From Saccharum officinarum (Eukaryota; Streptophyta; Magnoliopsida; Poales; Poaceae), in contig CM036197.1 of the NCBI GenBank assembly GCA_020631735.1, forward strand, positions 41,525,880-41,589,879: a stretch of DNA of 64,000 nt, given 5' to 3'. The notes under the pieces are model-generated. The model did no database searches and had not been told where the DNA came from. It saw nothing but the letters and a program-made list of their open reading frames with translations. A program made the translations under genes and the position numbers. Below, piece by piece: positions 56,040 to 64,000 of this stretch; position 1 is the first letter of the stretch, and the number at the start of each line of letters is the position of its first letter.

Positions 56040-56116
56040 GCTCCGCCATAGGCCCATAGCCATTCTCCGAGCTCAAAACAAACAAAGAGCGCGCCACTTC
56101 TGCCATACCGCCGGAG
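56040..56116 (+). other. Remaining 5' UTR of gene A
   Basis: Starts with the second GCTCCGCC copy and continues CATAGCCATTCTCCGAGCTC and ACAAAGAGCGCGCCACTTCT, matching the gene B leader apart from an extra GGCCCATA. It has no promoter of its own; the TATA box is at 22321. Confidence 0.8.
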
Positions 56117-56476
56117 ATGGAGCTCGTGGCCGTCCTCATCAACACGGTGGCCTTGATCGCAGAGGCCTGCCACAACGTGGAGAAGCTGCCGGCGGCGCTG
56201 ATCTCGAGCGGCGTCATCCAAGCTACGGCGGCGCTCGCGCTCGCCATCTTCAAGTCCCCCGGAGGTATTTTTCTTGGCCATGGAAAGGTGCCCTGGTACC
56301 TGTATTACAGCATTCTCATTGCCGTCATGATCTTTGGATTCCTGGAGGCGGCCGCCGGCTTCTATGTGTCCGTCGACCTGACTCAGCGGCGCGCCATGGG
56401 GATGACGATCCTTTGGGTTTCTATTTTGCCGATTGTCCTTGTGGCTGGGCTTGGAGGCTTTGTTATATTGCATTGA
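56117..56476 (+). CDS. Gene A: small multi-pass membrane protein, unknown function (119 aa)
   Basis: Starts MELVAVLINTVALIAEACHN at an ATG shared with gene B, in context GGAGATGG. Hydrophobic segments at about residues 26-45 (ALISSGVIQATAALALAIF), 61-83 (YLYYSILIAVMIFGFLEAAA) and 95-118 (MTILWVSILPIVLVAGLGGF) suggest three membrane helices, with a hydrophobic or amphipathic N-terminus. There is no signal peptide-like cleavage site and no catalytic motif. It is intact and single-exon. I do not recognise a named family. Its promoter was moved 33.65 kb away by hAT-1, so expression from its own promoter would need a very long leader or intron. Confidence 0.8.
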   Translation: MELVAVLINTVALIAEACHNVEKLPAALISSGVIQATAALALAIFKSPGGIFLGHGKVPWYLYYSILIAVMIFGFLEAAAGFYVSVDLTQRRAMGMTILWVSILPIVLVAGLGGFVILH

Positions 56477-56790
56477 AACAATGTACTACTCTACTAGTTA
56501 CTTGCAGTAACTGTTGTATCCAGTATACAGTATGTTGTATGTATGAATTTTACGTATTTTGTTAGCCTATATCGAAATTCGTCGTCAGGTTTGATGTGTT
56601 TTCCCATTCTGTATGTGGGATTTAGGCAACTGCTGTGCTACCAGTTATTCAAAGTGAATGAAAAGTTTCTAGATTTTGATGCTGTTCTGTTTTGCTTTGT
56701 GTGTTAATGTTATATCTCTGTTTGCTGAGGGGTCTGCTGAAAATTTTCACTACTAATAAGAAACGGTTTGGCAGAATAGCTATTTTAGTC
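56477..56790 (+). other. 3' UTR / downstream of gene A
   Basis: Matches the region after gene B (AGTATACAGTATGTTGTA, GTCAGGTTTGATGTGTT, TGAAAAGTTTCT(A/G)GATTTTGATG), so the duplication extends at least to about 56760. ATGAATTTTACG lies near a likely polyadenylation region. Confidence 0.7.
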
Positions 56791-56794
56791 CCTC

Positions 56795-57005
56795 AACTAT
56801 TACTCGTGCCTCAATTTCATCCTTAAACTTTCAGAACGGCCGTTTAGATCTTCGAACTTTAGTTTTAGGCTCAATTTCATCCTACAACTACGAAGATGAT
56901 CGTCTCAGTCCTCAAACTTGTAATTTGGGCTCAATTTCATCCATAAGCTATTAAAGTGCATTTAACCTTTTATTTTCAACTCAATTTTGTCTATTCAAAA
57001 AAAAC
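56795..57005. repeat. Degenerate tandem repeat, about 65-70-bp unit
   Basis: GGCTCAATTTCATCC and CTCAA(A)CT(T)T recur three to four times at near-regular spacing (GCCTCAATTTCATCC, GGCTCAATTTCATCCT, GGGCTCAATTTCATCC). Non-coding. Confidence 0.72.
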
Positions 57006-57149
57006 TTTATACTTTATGCACTATTTCATCCATGAATTATCAAAATTATAGATCTGCTATTGTTTCATTATATCCATATATTCTTAAAAAAGTAAATAGT
57101 GTTCGATACAACTATAATTGCTCCCACAAATATCATTTAGTCGGATATA

Positions 57150-57569
57150 CTCCATCCGTCCAACAAAGAACACCATTCTAGCACTTTGAGCTAACTATGG
57201 TTCGACCTTTTGTTTTTAATAACTGTTTTTTATCGCAATAAAATTTGAGCAGGGGCTTGATCCCTCATGTTTCCTAGCAAAAGAATATTAAGATGTAATG
57301 GTGACACCGTAACTCTTGCGCCGCCCGTCATATAGCATAGAGAAATCGGAAATTGCATTGCAGCACAACACTTCGTTGCTTTTGCTGCCATTGTCACAAC
57401 GTCCAGAACGAGCGAGACGCCATGGTCGCGGTCACTACTCACTAGCACTAGCACGATACGCCAAAGGAACTGTACCCCTTCTCTTCTCTCACTGACGTGG
57501 GTGTAGGGCCTCTTGTGTCAGTAATACGCGACGAATCCTGACCTGACATCTTCCCACGTGGAAGCAGCT
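57150..57569. other. Intergenic DNA with a partial Stowaway end
   Basis: TACTCCATCCGTCC at about 57149-57162 is a Stowaway-type terminus without a clear partner. The rest has no recognised gene. Confidence 0.45.
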
Positions 57570-58338
57570 TCGGTTTCGGATTGAAGATGTTCCAGTTATT
57601 GAAGATGTTCCAGTCACGTCTTCGATTCGGTTTCGGTTTCGGTTTCGGATTAAAGATGTCCCAATCATGTCCTCTTCTTTGTCCCGTCCTTGTTACTTAA
57701 GCTATGCACATGCACGTATCTGACTCCTTTTGACCAGGAGTTGTTGTAGGGAAAGGATGCCAGAACCATGGTAACAACGTTCGGGTTCTGGGAACCATGA
57801 TAACAACGTTCGGATTTTGGTTGACATAAGTCTTCGGTTTTTCAGTTCTTACTATGTACGTCTTGGCACTGGATTTTTTTTTGAAGTTGTTACTATATTC
57901 CCAGTGATCGAAAACGACGTGGCCGAGAAAAAGAAAAGGAAAAAGGTCTCTCGTAAACTTGCAAAAATAAAATGTTTATAGGACACACAAAAATAGGGCT
58001 ACTAGCCTACTAATATATCATTTTTTATACAACACCTAATAAACCATTGAACTAGGCAGGCTCTGTTCGCTGATGTTATGAGCCGTACTTTTTCAGCGAA
58101 CCAATAGTGTTTTTCTCTCACAACCAATCGGTGAACAGTACTTTCAGCCATTGTTTTTCAGCGAAGCGAACAGACGGTCGATCTGCCCACATCAACTAAT
58201 TCTTTCATTAAACTGTGTTAGCATGTTAGGATTAAAACTTGGAACATCTTACCCGGATAGTGTATTGAACGGCATGCACCGTTTTGCTCCCCAAAAGTTT
58301 TAGCCTAAAAGTAATACTTATTGTGTAAAAATTTCAAA
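57570..58338 (+). repeat. Block B segment 1 of the tandem duplication
   Basis: 57570-58010 matches 18690-19090. 58203-58300 matches 20647-20690 plus 20844-20898, and 58305-58338 matches the sequence after 21780 (GTGTAAAAATTT(T/C)(A)AAAG). It shows single target sites where block A has its Helitron, LINE and MULE-like insertions. Near 57575-57655, GGTTTCGG and GAAGATGTTCCAGT are locally repeated. Confidence 0.8.
58061..58174. mobile_element. Small MITE (114 bp)
   Basis: CTCTGTTCGCTG at the left and CAGCGAAGCGAACAGAC at the right are inverted repeats. The interior has GTGTTTTTCTCTCAC, as in the 16440 and 17252 MITEs but in the opposite orientation. No target duplication was identified. Confidence 0.6.
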
Positions 58339-58349
58339 GTAATATAGAA

Positions 58350-59610
58350 CCTACAAAGGTGAACCTGTCGCCGAAAGCTCAGGCTGTCCACGATAGCAAA
58401 ATTCTTCTCCGTCGTTTGATCTGGGATTCGATGCTGAGATCCTGTGGTGTCTCTTGTTGCCGCCGTTGTCCTCGAGCCCTCCGCTTCCGCGCCAATAGGA
58501 AGCCTCCAGGGTAGCCTGGCCACTGGTCCCGCGTCCGGAGAACAAAAAAGGGGGGGGAGGGAAAGGGGGGCACCCACTGTCGCTGTCGAACATATCCTCG
58601 GGGTCTCCGGCTCCGCCTGCTTCGCCTTGCCATTGCCCTCCGTCGCGGCGCCGCCGGCCTGCTGCGGCTTCCTCGCCGGTGACGTTTCCGTGCTTGGATC
58701 TCTGCTGTTGCAGTCCTCTATTTTCTCTCCTTCGCCTTCCTTCGGAGGTGCGTTCGTCTCCGTGCTGCTGCAACCCTAGCGGCATCTCCTTGCCGGTGCC
58801 ACCGCCGCGGGACCGCCTCCTGGCCGGCTTTGGGGGTGGCGCGCGGTTTTCGTGTGCCTTTTTCTTCGATTTCTTGCGCCGCTGCCACCCCCATCGAAGA
58901 ACCCTCCACGATCCACGCACGCCGGCCCTTGCCCGTGCCGCCGTCTCTCTCTCTCTCTCTTCCTCTCTCTCCCCATGCGGCGGTGCACCAGTTGGCCCTC
59001 TAGGTTTGCCGCTCTCCGACGCGGTGGCACATCGGCGTGTGCGAATCTCGGCCATGGCCACAGCCAGGGCGGCGGCGGATCCCATCCCCCGCGCCATGCG
59101 CGCCTCCCCCTCCTTCCCTCTCTCTCTCTCTCCCTTCCTATCCTCTACCGATGTGGCGGCGCAGCAGCCGGCGGTGGCCGCGACCGCGACCAGACGGTCG
59201 CTATCCCATCTGCTCCCCCGCGAGCATCTCCCTCTTCCCCTCTCCCGATGTGGCTTAGTGCGGATGGGTCCCGGCCATGCCGTGCCCGGCACAGGGCAGA
59301 GGCATGGCCTGGAAGACACTCGTCCTCATCTTCCCCTCTCTCCCTTTCTCCTACTGTGGCCGCGCATGGTGCCCGCAGCTGGTACGGATGCACCTCGATG
59401 GTGCCGCCATCTCAAGTGCTCCCAGTTCCTCCTATTTCGTGATTTTCCTTTAATCTCTCTTATATCTCCCTACGGTGAATATGAATCGTGTTCTACTGTT
59501 TGTCCTATAATGCCTGTAGCTCCAAGGTTTGCCTTCTCTGTGTTCATCTCTGGGAGGACGGCACCAATTGTCAGTTGCCTCATCACTATCGCTGTTACAA
59601 AGGTTATGTA
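58350..59610. other. GC-rich segment with overlapping ORFs on both strands, not recognised
   Basis: Long ORFs exist on both strands (minus 58351-59319, plus 58679-59611) but are Arg/Gly/Pro/Ser-rich, with CT-repeat tracts at 58936-58970 and 59116-59136. No domain is visible. It looks like a captured gene leader or first exon, not an intact gene. Confidence 0.4.
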
Positions 59611-59910
59611 ATCTCTCTCAAGTTAGCTCCATATGAGTGCGCGGGCATTTAGCTCTGCAAATTGGAACATGTTCCTCGCCATCTAGCCCATCCACAACAA
59701 TTTTGAATGTTGGTTGATTTGCATTAACCCCTTTAAATTGGAGCGCGTTGCCGAGTAGAACCGGTGGACACGTTAGTAAAAAAAATTTGAACGCTTGATC
59801 TCCGTTTAACACCTCCAATTTACTCCACAATAATCCCACGGTAATATTTGTCCACAAACTTCCTGCCTACAGAGGATAGAACAGATAGTGTACTTCTTAT
59901 CACTACTGTT

Positions 59911-60626
59911 TGCCATCTTATCTGGACACAATTTCAAAGTGGTGCTCAATTACTTCCCTTGTCAACAAACCACGCATTGATATGTGCATTTGAATTGCTA
60001 AAGTAATGTTCAACTCTAGTAATATTCTGCATAGGCAGACTACTCTGAAATTTTGACATCTGCCATTTTCTTCTTCTTCTTGAGCCTGTGATGAAAAATT
60101 TCATACCCATTGTTCAAATGATATGATCTGATGTTCGTTCGCTTGTGAGGTACTGGGCATGACCTGCTACTTATATTATGCAATTTCTGAGAGTAACCCA
60201 GTTGTCAGCATGCCTTTAAGCTCCGAGTTGAAGAACAAATGATGATTGCTATATTTCTGAGGCCTCTGCTTGCCATCTTATCTTGACATAGTTTCAAAGT
60301 GGTGGTCAATTATTTTCCTTGTCAACAAAGCACACATTGATATGTGTATTTGAATTGCTACAGCAATGTTCAACTCCAGTAATATTCTGCATAGGCAGAC
60401 TACTCTGAAATTTTGACATCTGTCATTTCTTCTTCTTGATCCTGTGATGAAAAATTCCATACCCATTGTTCAAACGATATGATCTGATGTTCGTTCACTT
60501 GTGAGGTACTGGGCATGACCTGCTACTTATATTATGCAATTTCTGAGAGTAAGCCAGTTGTTAGCATGCCTTTAAGCTCCGAGTTGAAGAACAAATGATG
60601 ATTGGTATGTTTCTGAGGCCTCTAAA
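59911..60626. repeat. Two-copy tandem repeat, 360-bp unit
   Basis: 59911-60270 and 60271-60626 are direct copies, both starting TGCCATCTTATCT and ending GAGGCCTCT, with scattered substitutions and a small indel in the CTTCTTCTT tract. Non-coding. Confidence 0.92.
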
Positions 60627-62587
60627 AATCTTGTCTTCGTTGGAAAAAAATTCTTACCCTTTTCATTGCGGTAGCAAAAATTTTGTACACCTTTAAAAGA
60701 ACATGTTAGTTTACAAAGACAAATGTCACTGGGAATTGCTATTATTTATCTCAGCGTTTCCTCTGAATTATATAGGCGCTGCAATTGTATTTCCATGGCA
60801 TGTTTCTAGCTTACTCATAATTGAACCAACTGAAAGTGAGACCAAGGTAAACATATGCAACTTTTCTCTTACCGATCGACATGGTCTCTGCAATTTTCTT
60901 GCTATTTTGTTGGGTGTGGCCTGGTTGAACCTGCTGTCCTTTCATGTTGATTTCTTACCTGTACCTACTTACTTGACTTTACATGTTTTTTTTAAGAATA
61001 GGAAAGTGTTGTTCGTACATATATATAACAATGATGGTTCTACTCTTTAGGGTCAGTTTTGTCCCTAGGCCCCCTCCCCCTTCGATTTCTGTATAAAAGT
61101 ACTACTACTTCTTTTTCTCATGCTTACTATGATATACCGCTAACCTTTTTAAAACATAAAATGGAGATCAATTAGGTCATTGCAAGCTACCTGCTGCTCT
61201 GTACCAACGTAACAAAAAAGAGATAGCGTTAGGATTATTTTGGTGTATGATTTGTCTTCGTACCAACGTGAAAACATACATACATATACTATACTTAAGT
61301 TCTGCAAGCATGAAGAGCAAAAGAGTAGGCGAAGTACTTATTCTTCGATCTTCGATTATAGTTCTGCAAGCATATGAACATAACCTTTGTAGTCAAAGAA
61401 AATAGGTGGAAATAAAAAAGGAATGGGAGAGGGGGTGAAGTAATCAGTATTTGAATGCTCTAAGTATTTATATTTATTTCAGCCACACATACGACCTAAA
61501 ATGTGTCCTGACAAACTAGCTTATTTCCCAATACGGAATTGCCATTTATTAATGGTTATTTCTCAAAATAAATTATTCAAAGTATATTTATTAAGGGTTA
61601 TTTTTATGGGAGTTCTATTAGGTTTTGGAACTGCATTACCTTTTGTGTGGCTAATAGATTAGGAAGCAACAAAATACAGTGCTCCCTGACTTCTAAGAAT
61701 TTATTCATGCTATGATGATTAACACATCACGTCCTTCAGTCTATTATTATTTCTGGCAGGTTTATATGATGATGATGTCAGGTCCTGATCCACATGCCCT
61801 ATGAAGACAGCAGTGTCGTCTGCTGTTAGATTGGTAACCTCCTACCTATGTACGCATTTTAAGTTGGTTTGTTTCTAAATACTGATACAGCTTGTCAACT
61901 AAAGCGAGGTACTATTTTGAAAAAAAAAACTGAAGTTACATAATCATATATGGTTATATGTCGATGTACTGTTCTCCTATGCCTAATACTGTGCTAAAGG
62001 ATTAGATCAAATGAATGAATATAGTTACTATGATTTGGTCCAAGGTACATGATAACAGTACGATTACCTATCTACTTATTACAGTTATTGACCTGGCAAA
62101 AATATGTCGCGCACACTGATCCACCCCCTCTCCCGTTGCCTTTTCATTTCCACCTATTTTTATTTCTTTTCCTGTTTTCCTTCATGGCTGTTGCTTTTAA
62201 TATTTTCAACAGCCAAGTTCTTTGTAAAATTTATGGCTTAATCTCAGACGATCAGCATCTTAGACGATGATAAAGCTGGGTGGGGATCTGATCGCATCAT
62301 GAACCTTGGCTGATCCTACCGTCTCTATCACAATCCAACAAAAGCTTAAGTCAATGGCCTCTGTACCGTGTGTAATATTTACTTATTTAGCCTTAGCACT
62401 GTCAGATCCTTTTGTACATTGCATCTGGCAGAAATTAGCCTCCACGTCCTACTGATGTTGTGTAATATCATCACCTAGCACTCTATAATGTTTTCGTATG
62501 ACCAGCAGAATTTCAGATATCACGAACCTAATATCTATCAGTGTCGCATCAGCTGCTCTATATAAATACATTTCCTGTCTACAGGAC

Positions 62588-62652
62588 TATGTGTATACCC
62601 TGGTTTGATATAATGCACACGTGTATATCCTGGTTTGATATAATGCACATGT
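62588..62652. repeat. Two-copy 33-34-bp tandem repeat
   Basis: GTGTATA(C/T)CCTGGTTTGATATAATGCACA(C/T) occurs twice in a row. Confidence 0.85.
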
Positions 62653-62771
62653 ATACCACCAAATGCATGGTACATATACGCATATCCATACTCATACCAT
62701 GTCTATCTTGTTCCAGTAAGAATTAGCAAAATCCTTTCCGATCGCGCGCAGGGACGCGCGTTTCCCACTAG

Positions 62772-63094
62772 TATCCACAATCTAATAACACACATCTGCA
62801 CCAGCAGTTTCATAAAGCGCGAGGCCCACATGCTTGCGGAAGCTGACAACTACGCGACGCCGGCGACGGGGATTGGTCATGGGTGGGGGCAATCGGTTTT
62901 CGGGTTCGGTGTTCGGTTTCGCTCAAGCGCACCAATGTGACCTTCGCTATATATGCAGCAGGACGTGTTCACTCTGCCTCTGCGTCTGCAAAGCAACACG
63001 ACGACGCAAAGCTCCCGAGCTCCGCCATAGCCTTTCTCCGAGCTCAAAACAAACAAAGAGCGCGCCACTTCTGCCATACCGCCTGGCGCCGGAG
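62772..63094 (+). promoter_or_regulatory. Intact promoter and 5' UTR of gene B
   Basis: Homologous to 22074-22387 plus 56040-56116. The TATA box CTATATATGC lies at 62947-62956, and transcription should start near 62980-62985, giving a leader of about 110 bases. It contains the single GCTCCGCC that is the hAT-1 target in the other copy. Confidence 0.82.
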
Positions 63095-63574
63095 ATGGAG
63101 CTCGCGGCCATCCTCATCAACATGGTGACCCTGATCGCCGAGGCCTGCCGCAACGTGGAGAAGCTGCCGGCGGCGCTGATCTCGGGCGGCGTCATCCAAG
63201 CTACGGCGGCGCTCGCGCTCGCCATCTTCAAGTCGCCCGGAGGTATTTTTCTTGGCCACGGAAGGGCGCTCTGGTACCTGTATTACAGCATTCTCATTGG
63301 CGTCATGATCTTTGGATTCCTGGAGGCGGCCGCCGGCTTCTATGTCTCCGGCGACCTGACTCAGCGGCGCGCCATGGGGATGACGATCCTTTGGGTTTCT
63401 ATTTTGCCGATTATCCTTGTGGCTGGGCTTATAGAGGCTTTGTCATATTGCACTGAAATAATACTAGTTACTTGCAGTAACTCTGTACCTGTTGTATTCA
63501 GTATACAGTATGTTGTAGTATGTATGAATACATTTCACGTAAGAATTCAGAATGCTGCGTGTCGTCAGGTTTGA
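63095..63574 (+). CDS. Gene B: paralog of gene A, frameshifted longer C-terminus (159 aa)
   Basis: ATG 63095 matches the gene A start; a longer frame from 62834 is upstream leader and promoter. MELAAILINMVTLIAEACRN continues nearly identical to A through WVSILPIILVAGL. There CTTATAGAGGC replaces CTTGGAGGC, a net +2 indel, so the last residues become IEALSYCTEII and translation runs about 45 codons into former 3' UTR. The three predicted helices are kept except the very end of the third. Unknown function. Whether A or B has the ancestral end needs an outgroup; the shorter A form is likelier because B's tail is homologous to A's untranslated region. Confidence 0.75.
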   Translation: MELAAILINMVTLIAEACRNVEKLPAALISGGVIQATAALALAIFKSPGGIFLGHGRALWYLYYSILIGVMIFGFLEAAAGFYVSGDLTQRRAMGMTILWVSILPIILVAGLIEALSYCTEIILVTCSNSVPVVFSIQYVVVCMNTFHVRIQNAACRQV

Positions 63575-64000
63575 TGTGTTCTTCCATTCTTAGCCATGTC
63601 TGTATGTGGGATTTAGGCAACTTCAATACTATGCTGTACTACCTGTTATTCAACGGGAATGAAAAGTTTCTGGATTTTGATGTCGTTCTGTTTTGCCTTG
63701 AGTGTTATTGTTACGTGGCATATCTCTGTTTACTAAGAAAGGCAGCTCATTTTTTGTCCGCTGAAAAAAATCCACTGCTAATGGAAAGCGACTTTTCATT
63801 CTCGTAACAAACAACTTTTCATTCTCGTTACAAACGACTTTTCCACTAGTACTAAAAAATGTCCACTAGAACAGAGTCCCACCTTACAAACTATGCTTTC
63901 GTAACGTGGCTTATCTCTACAAATCAATATTAAGAGTGTTTCATAGTAATATAGTAATAGACTTACGCCTTGTTTAGTTTGCCTTAAAGTTCTAAGTTTT
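63575..64000. other. Downstream of gene B; MITE start at window edge
   Basis: Matches gene A's downstream region to about 63780. CGACTTTTCATTCTCGTAACAAACAACTTTTCATTCTCG is a short local repeat (63790-63830). GCCTTGTTTAGTTTGCC at 63967 is probably the left end of a Tourist-like MITE that continues beyond the window. Confidence 0.5.

Larger units (their letters stand above)
58339..62771 (+). mobile_element. Block B-specific 4.4-kb insertion with Helitron-like 3' end (candidate)
   Basis: Absent from block A, where AAAGAGGTATCCACGATCTA is continuous. Its right end is CGCGCGCAGGGACGCGCG (6-bp stem, 62743-62760), then TTTCCCA and CTAG at 62768-62771 next to T, a Helitron-type terminus. The left end is not clearly TC after A, so the 5' border is uncertain. 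It contains a GC-rich segment, a 360-bp tandem duplication and long AT-rich stretches (60700-62560) with no gene I can support. Confidence 0.45.

Noticed and set aside
58351..59319. 322-residue ORF on the minus strand
   Set aside because: Arg/Gly-rich composition typical of antisense GC-rich leader DNA, a competing ORF on the other strand, CT-repeat tracts and no domain.
58679..59611. 310-residue ORF on the plus strand
   Set aside because: Low-complexity Ser/Pro/Arg protein with no recognisable motif, overlapping the antisense ORF; not called as a gene.
61490..61670. Possible organellar DNA insertion (short hydrophobic reading GVLLGFGTALPFVWL)
   Set aside because: I could not match it to any plastid or mitochondrial gene; too short to support.
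62834..63094. Upstream extension of gene B to an earlier ATG
   Set aside because: Includes the TATA box region and leader; the paralog starts at the MEL(V/A)A ATG and lacks this frame.

Overview
This is plant nuclear DNA from a grass, most likely a panicoid or andropogonoid (sorghum/sugarcane/Miscanthus type; I cannot fix the species). The signs are Tourist-, Stowaway- and hAT-like MITEs, a Helitron with the CCCGTTGCAACGCA-type 3' hairpin, long-LTR copia and chromovirus Gypsy elements, GC-rich gene starts and a monocot-type CC-NB-LRR gene. There are no operons and no RNA genes that I can see. About three quarters of the window is transposon-derived.

Layout. 1-6799: the 5' part (minus strand) of a long-LTR copia element (pol running off the window, gag, PBS, 2.2-kb LTR). 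It abuts a UDP-glycosyltransferase gene fragment at 6800. 6971-8700: a broken LINE-related CCHC zinc-knuckle gene. 8700-11296: intergenic DNA with a hAT-like and a Tourist-like MITE. 11297-16439: a CC-NB-LRR resistance-type pseudogene; a MITE sits directly on its stop codon. 16440-18690: intergenic DNA with several MITEs.

From 18690 to the end the host DNA is two diverged copies (block A and block B) of one tandemly duplicated segment, each ending in a small membrane-protein gene (A at 56117, B at 63095). Block A is 18690-22387 plus 56040-56760. It was split inside the 5' UTR of gene A by one 33.65-kb insertion with an 8-bp target duplication (GCTCCGCC at 22380 and 56040). Because block B keeps the uninterrupted arrangement, it acts as an empty site for this and several smaller insertions (Helitron, LINE fragment, MULE-like element).

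The 33.65-kb insertion is a five-level nest: hAT-1 (22388-56039; transposase on the minus strand) holds a 905-bp rearranged copia and a long Gypsy-type LTR (29317-55485, minus). That LTR holds hAT-2 (30758-51180, TSD CCTATCAG). hAT-2 holds a chromovirus Gypsy (32619-48321, TSD AATAC), which holds a 4-kb solo LTR (41130-45128, TSD ATGTC). Target duplications support four of the five levels. hAT-2 also carries an antisense fragment of a leucyl-tRNA synthetase gene, with 35 bp of its own transposase exon as filler at one internal junction.

Block B (57570-64000) has a 4.4-kb insertion of its own, ending in a Helitron-like hairpin plus CTAG, then an intact promoter and gene B. Gene B has a 2-nt indel near its 3' end that replaces the last residues and lengthens the protein.
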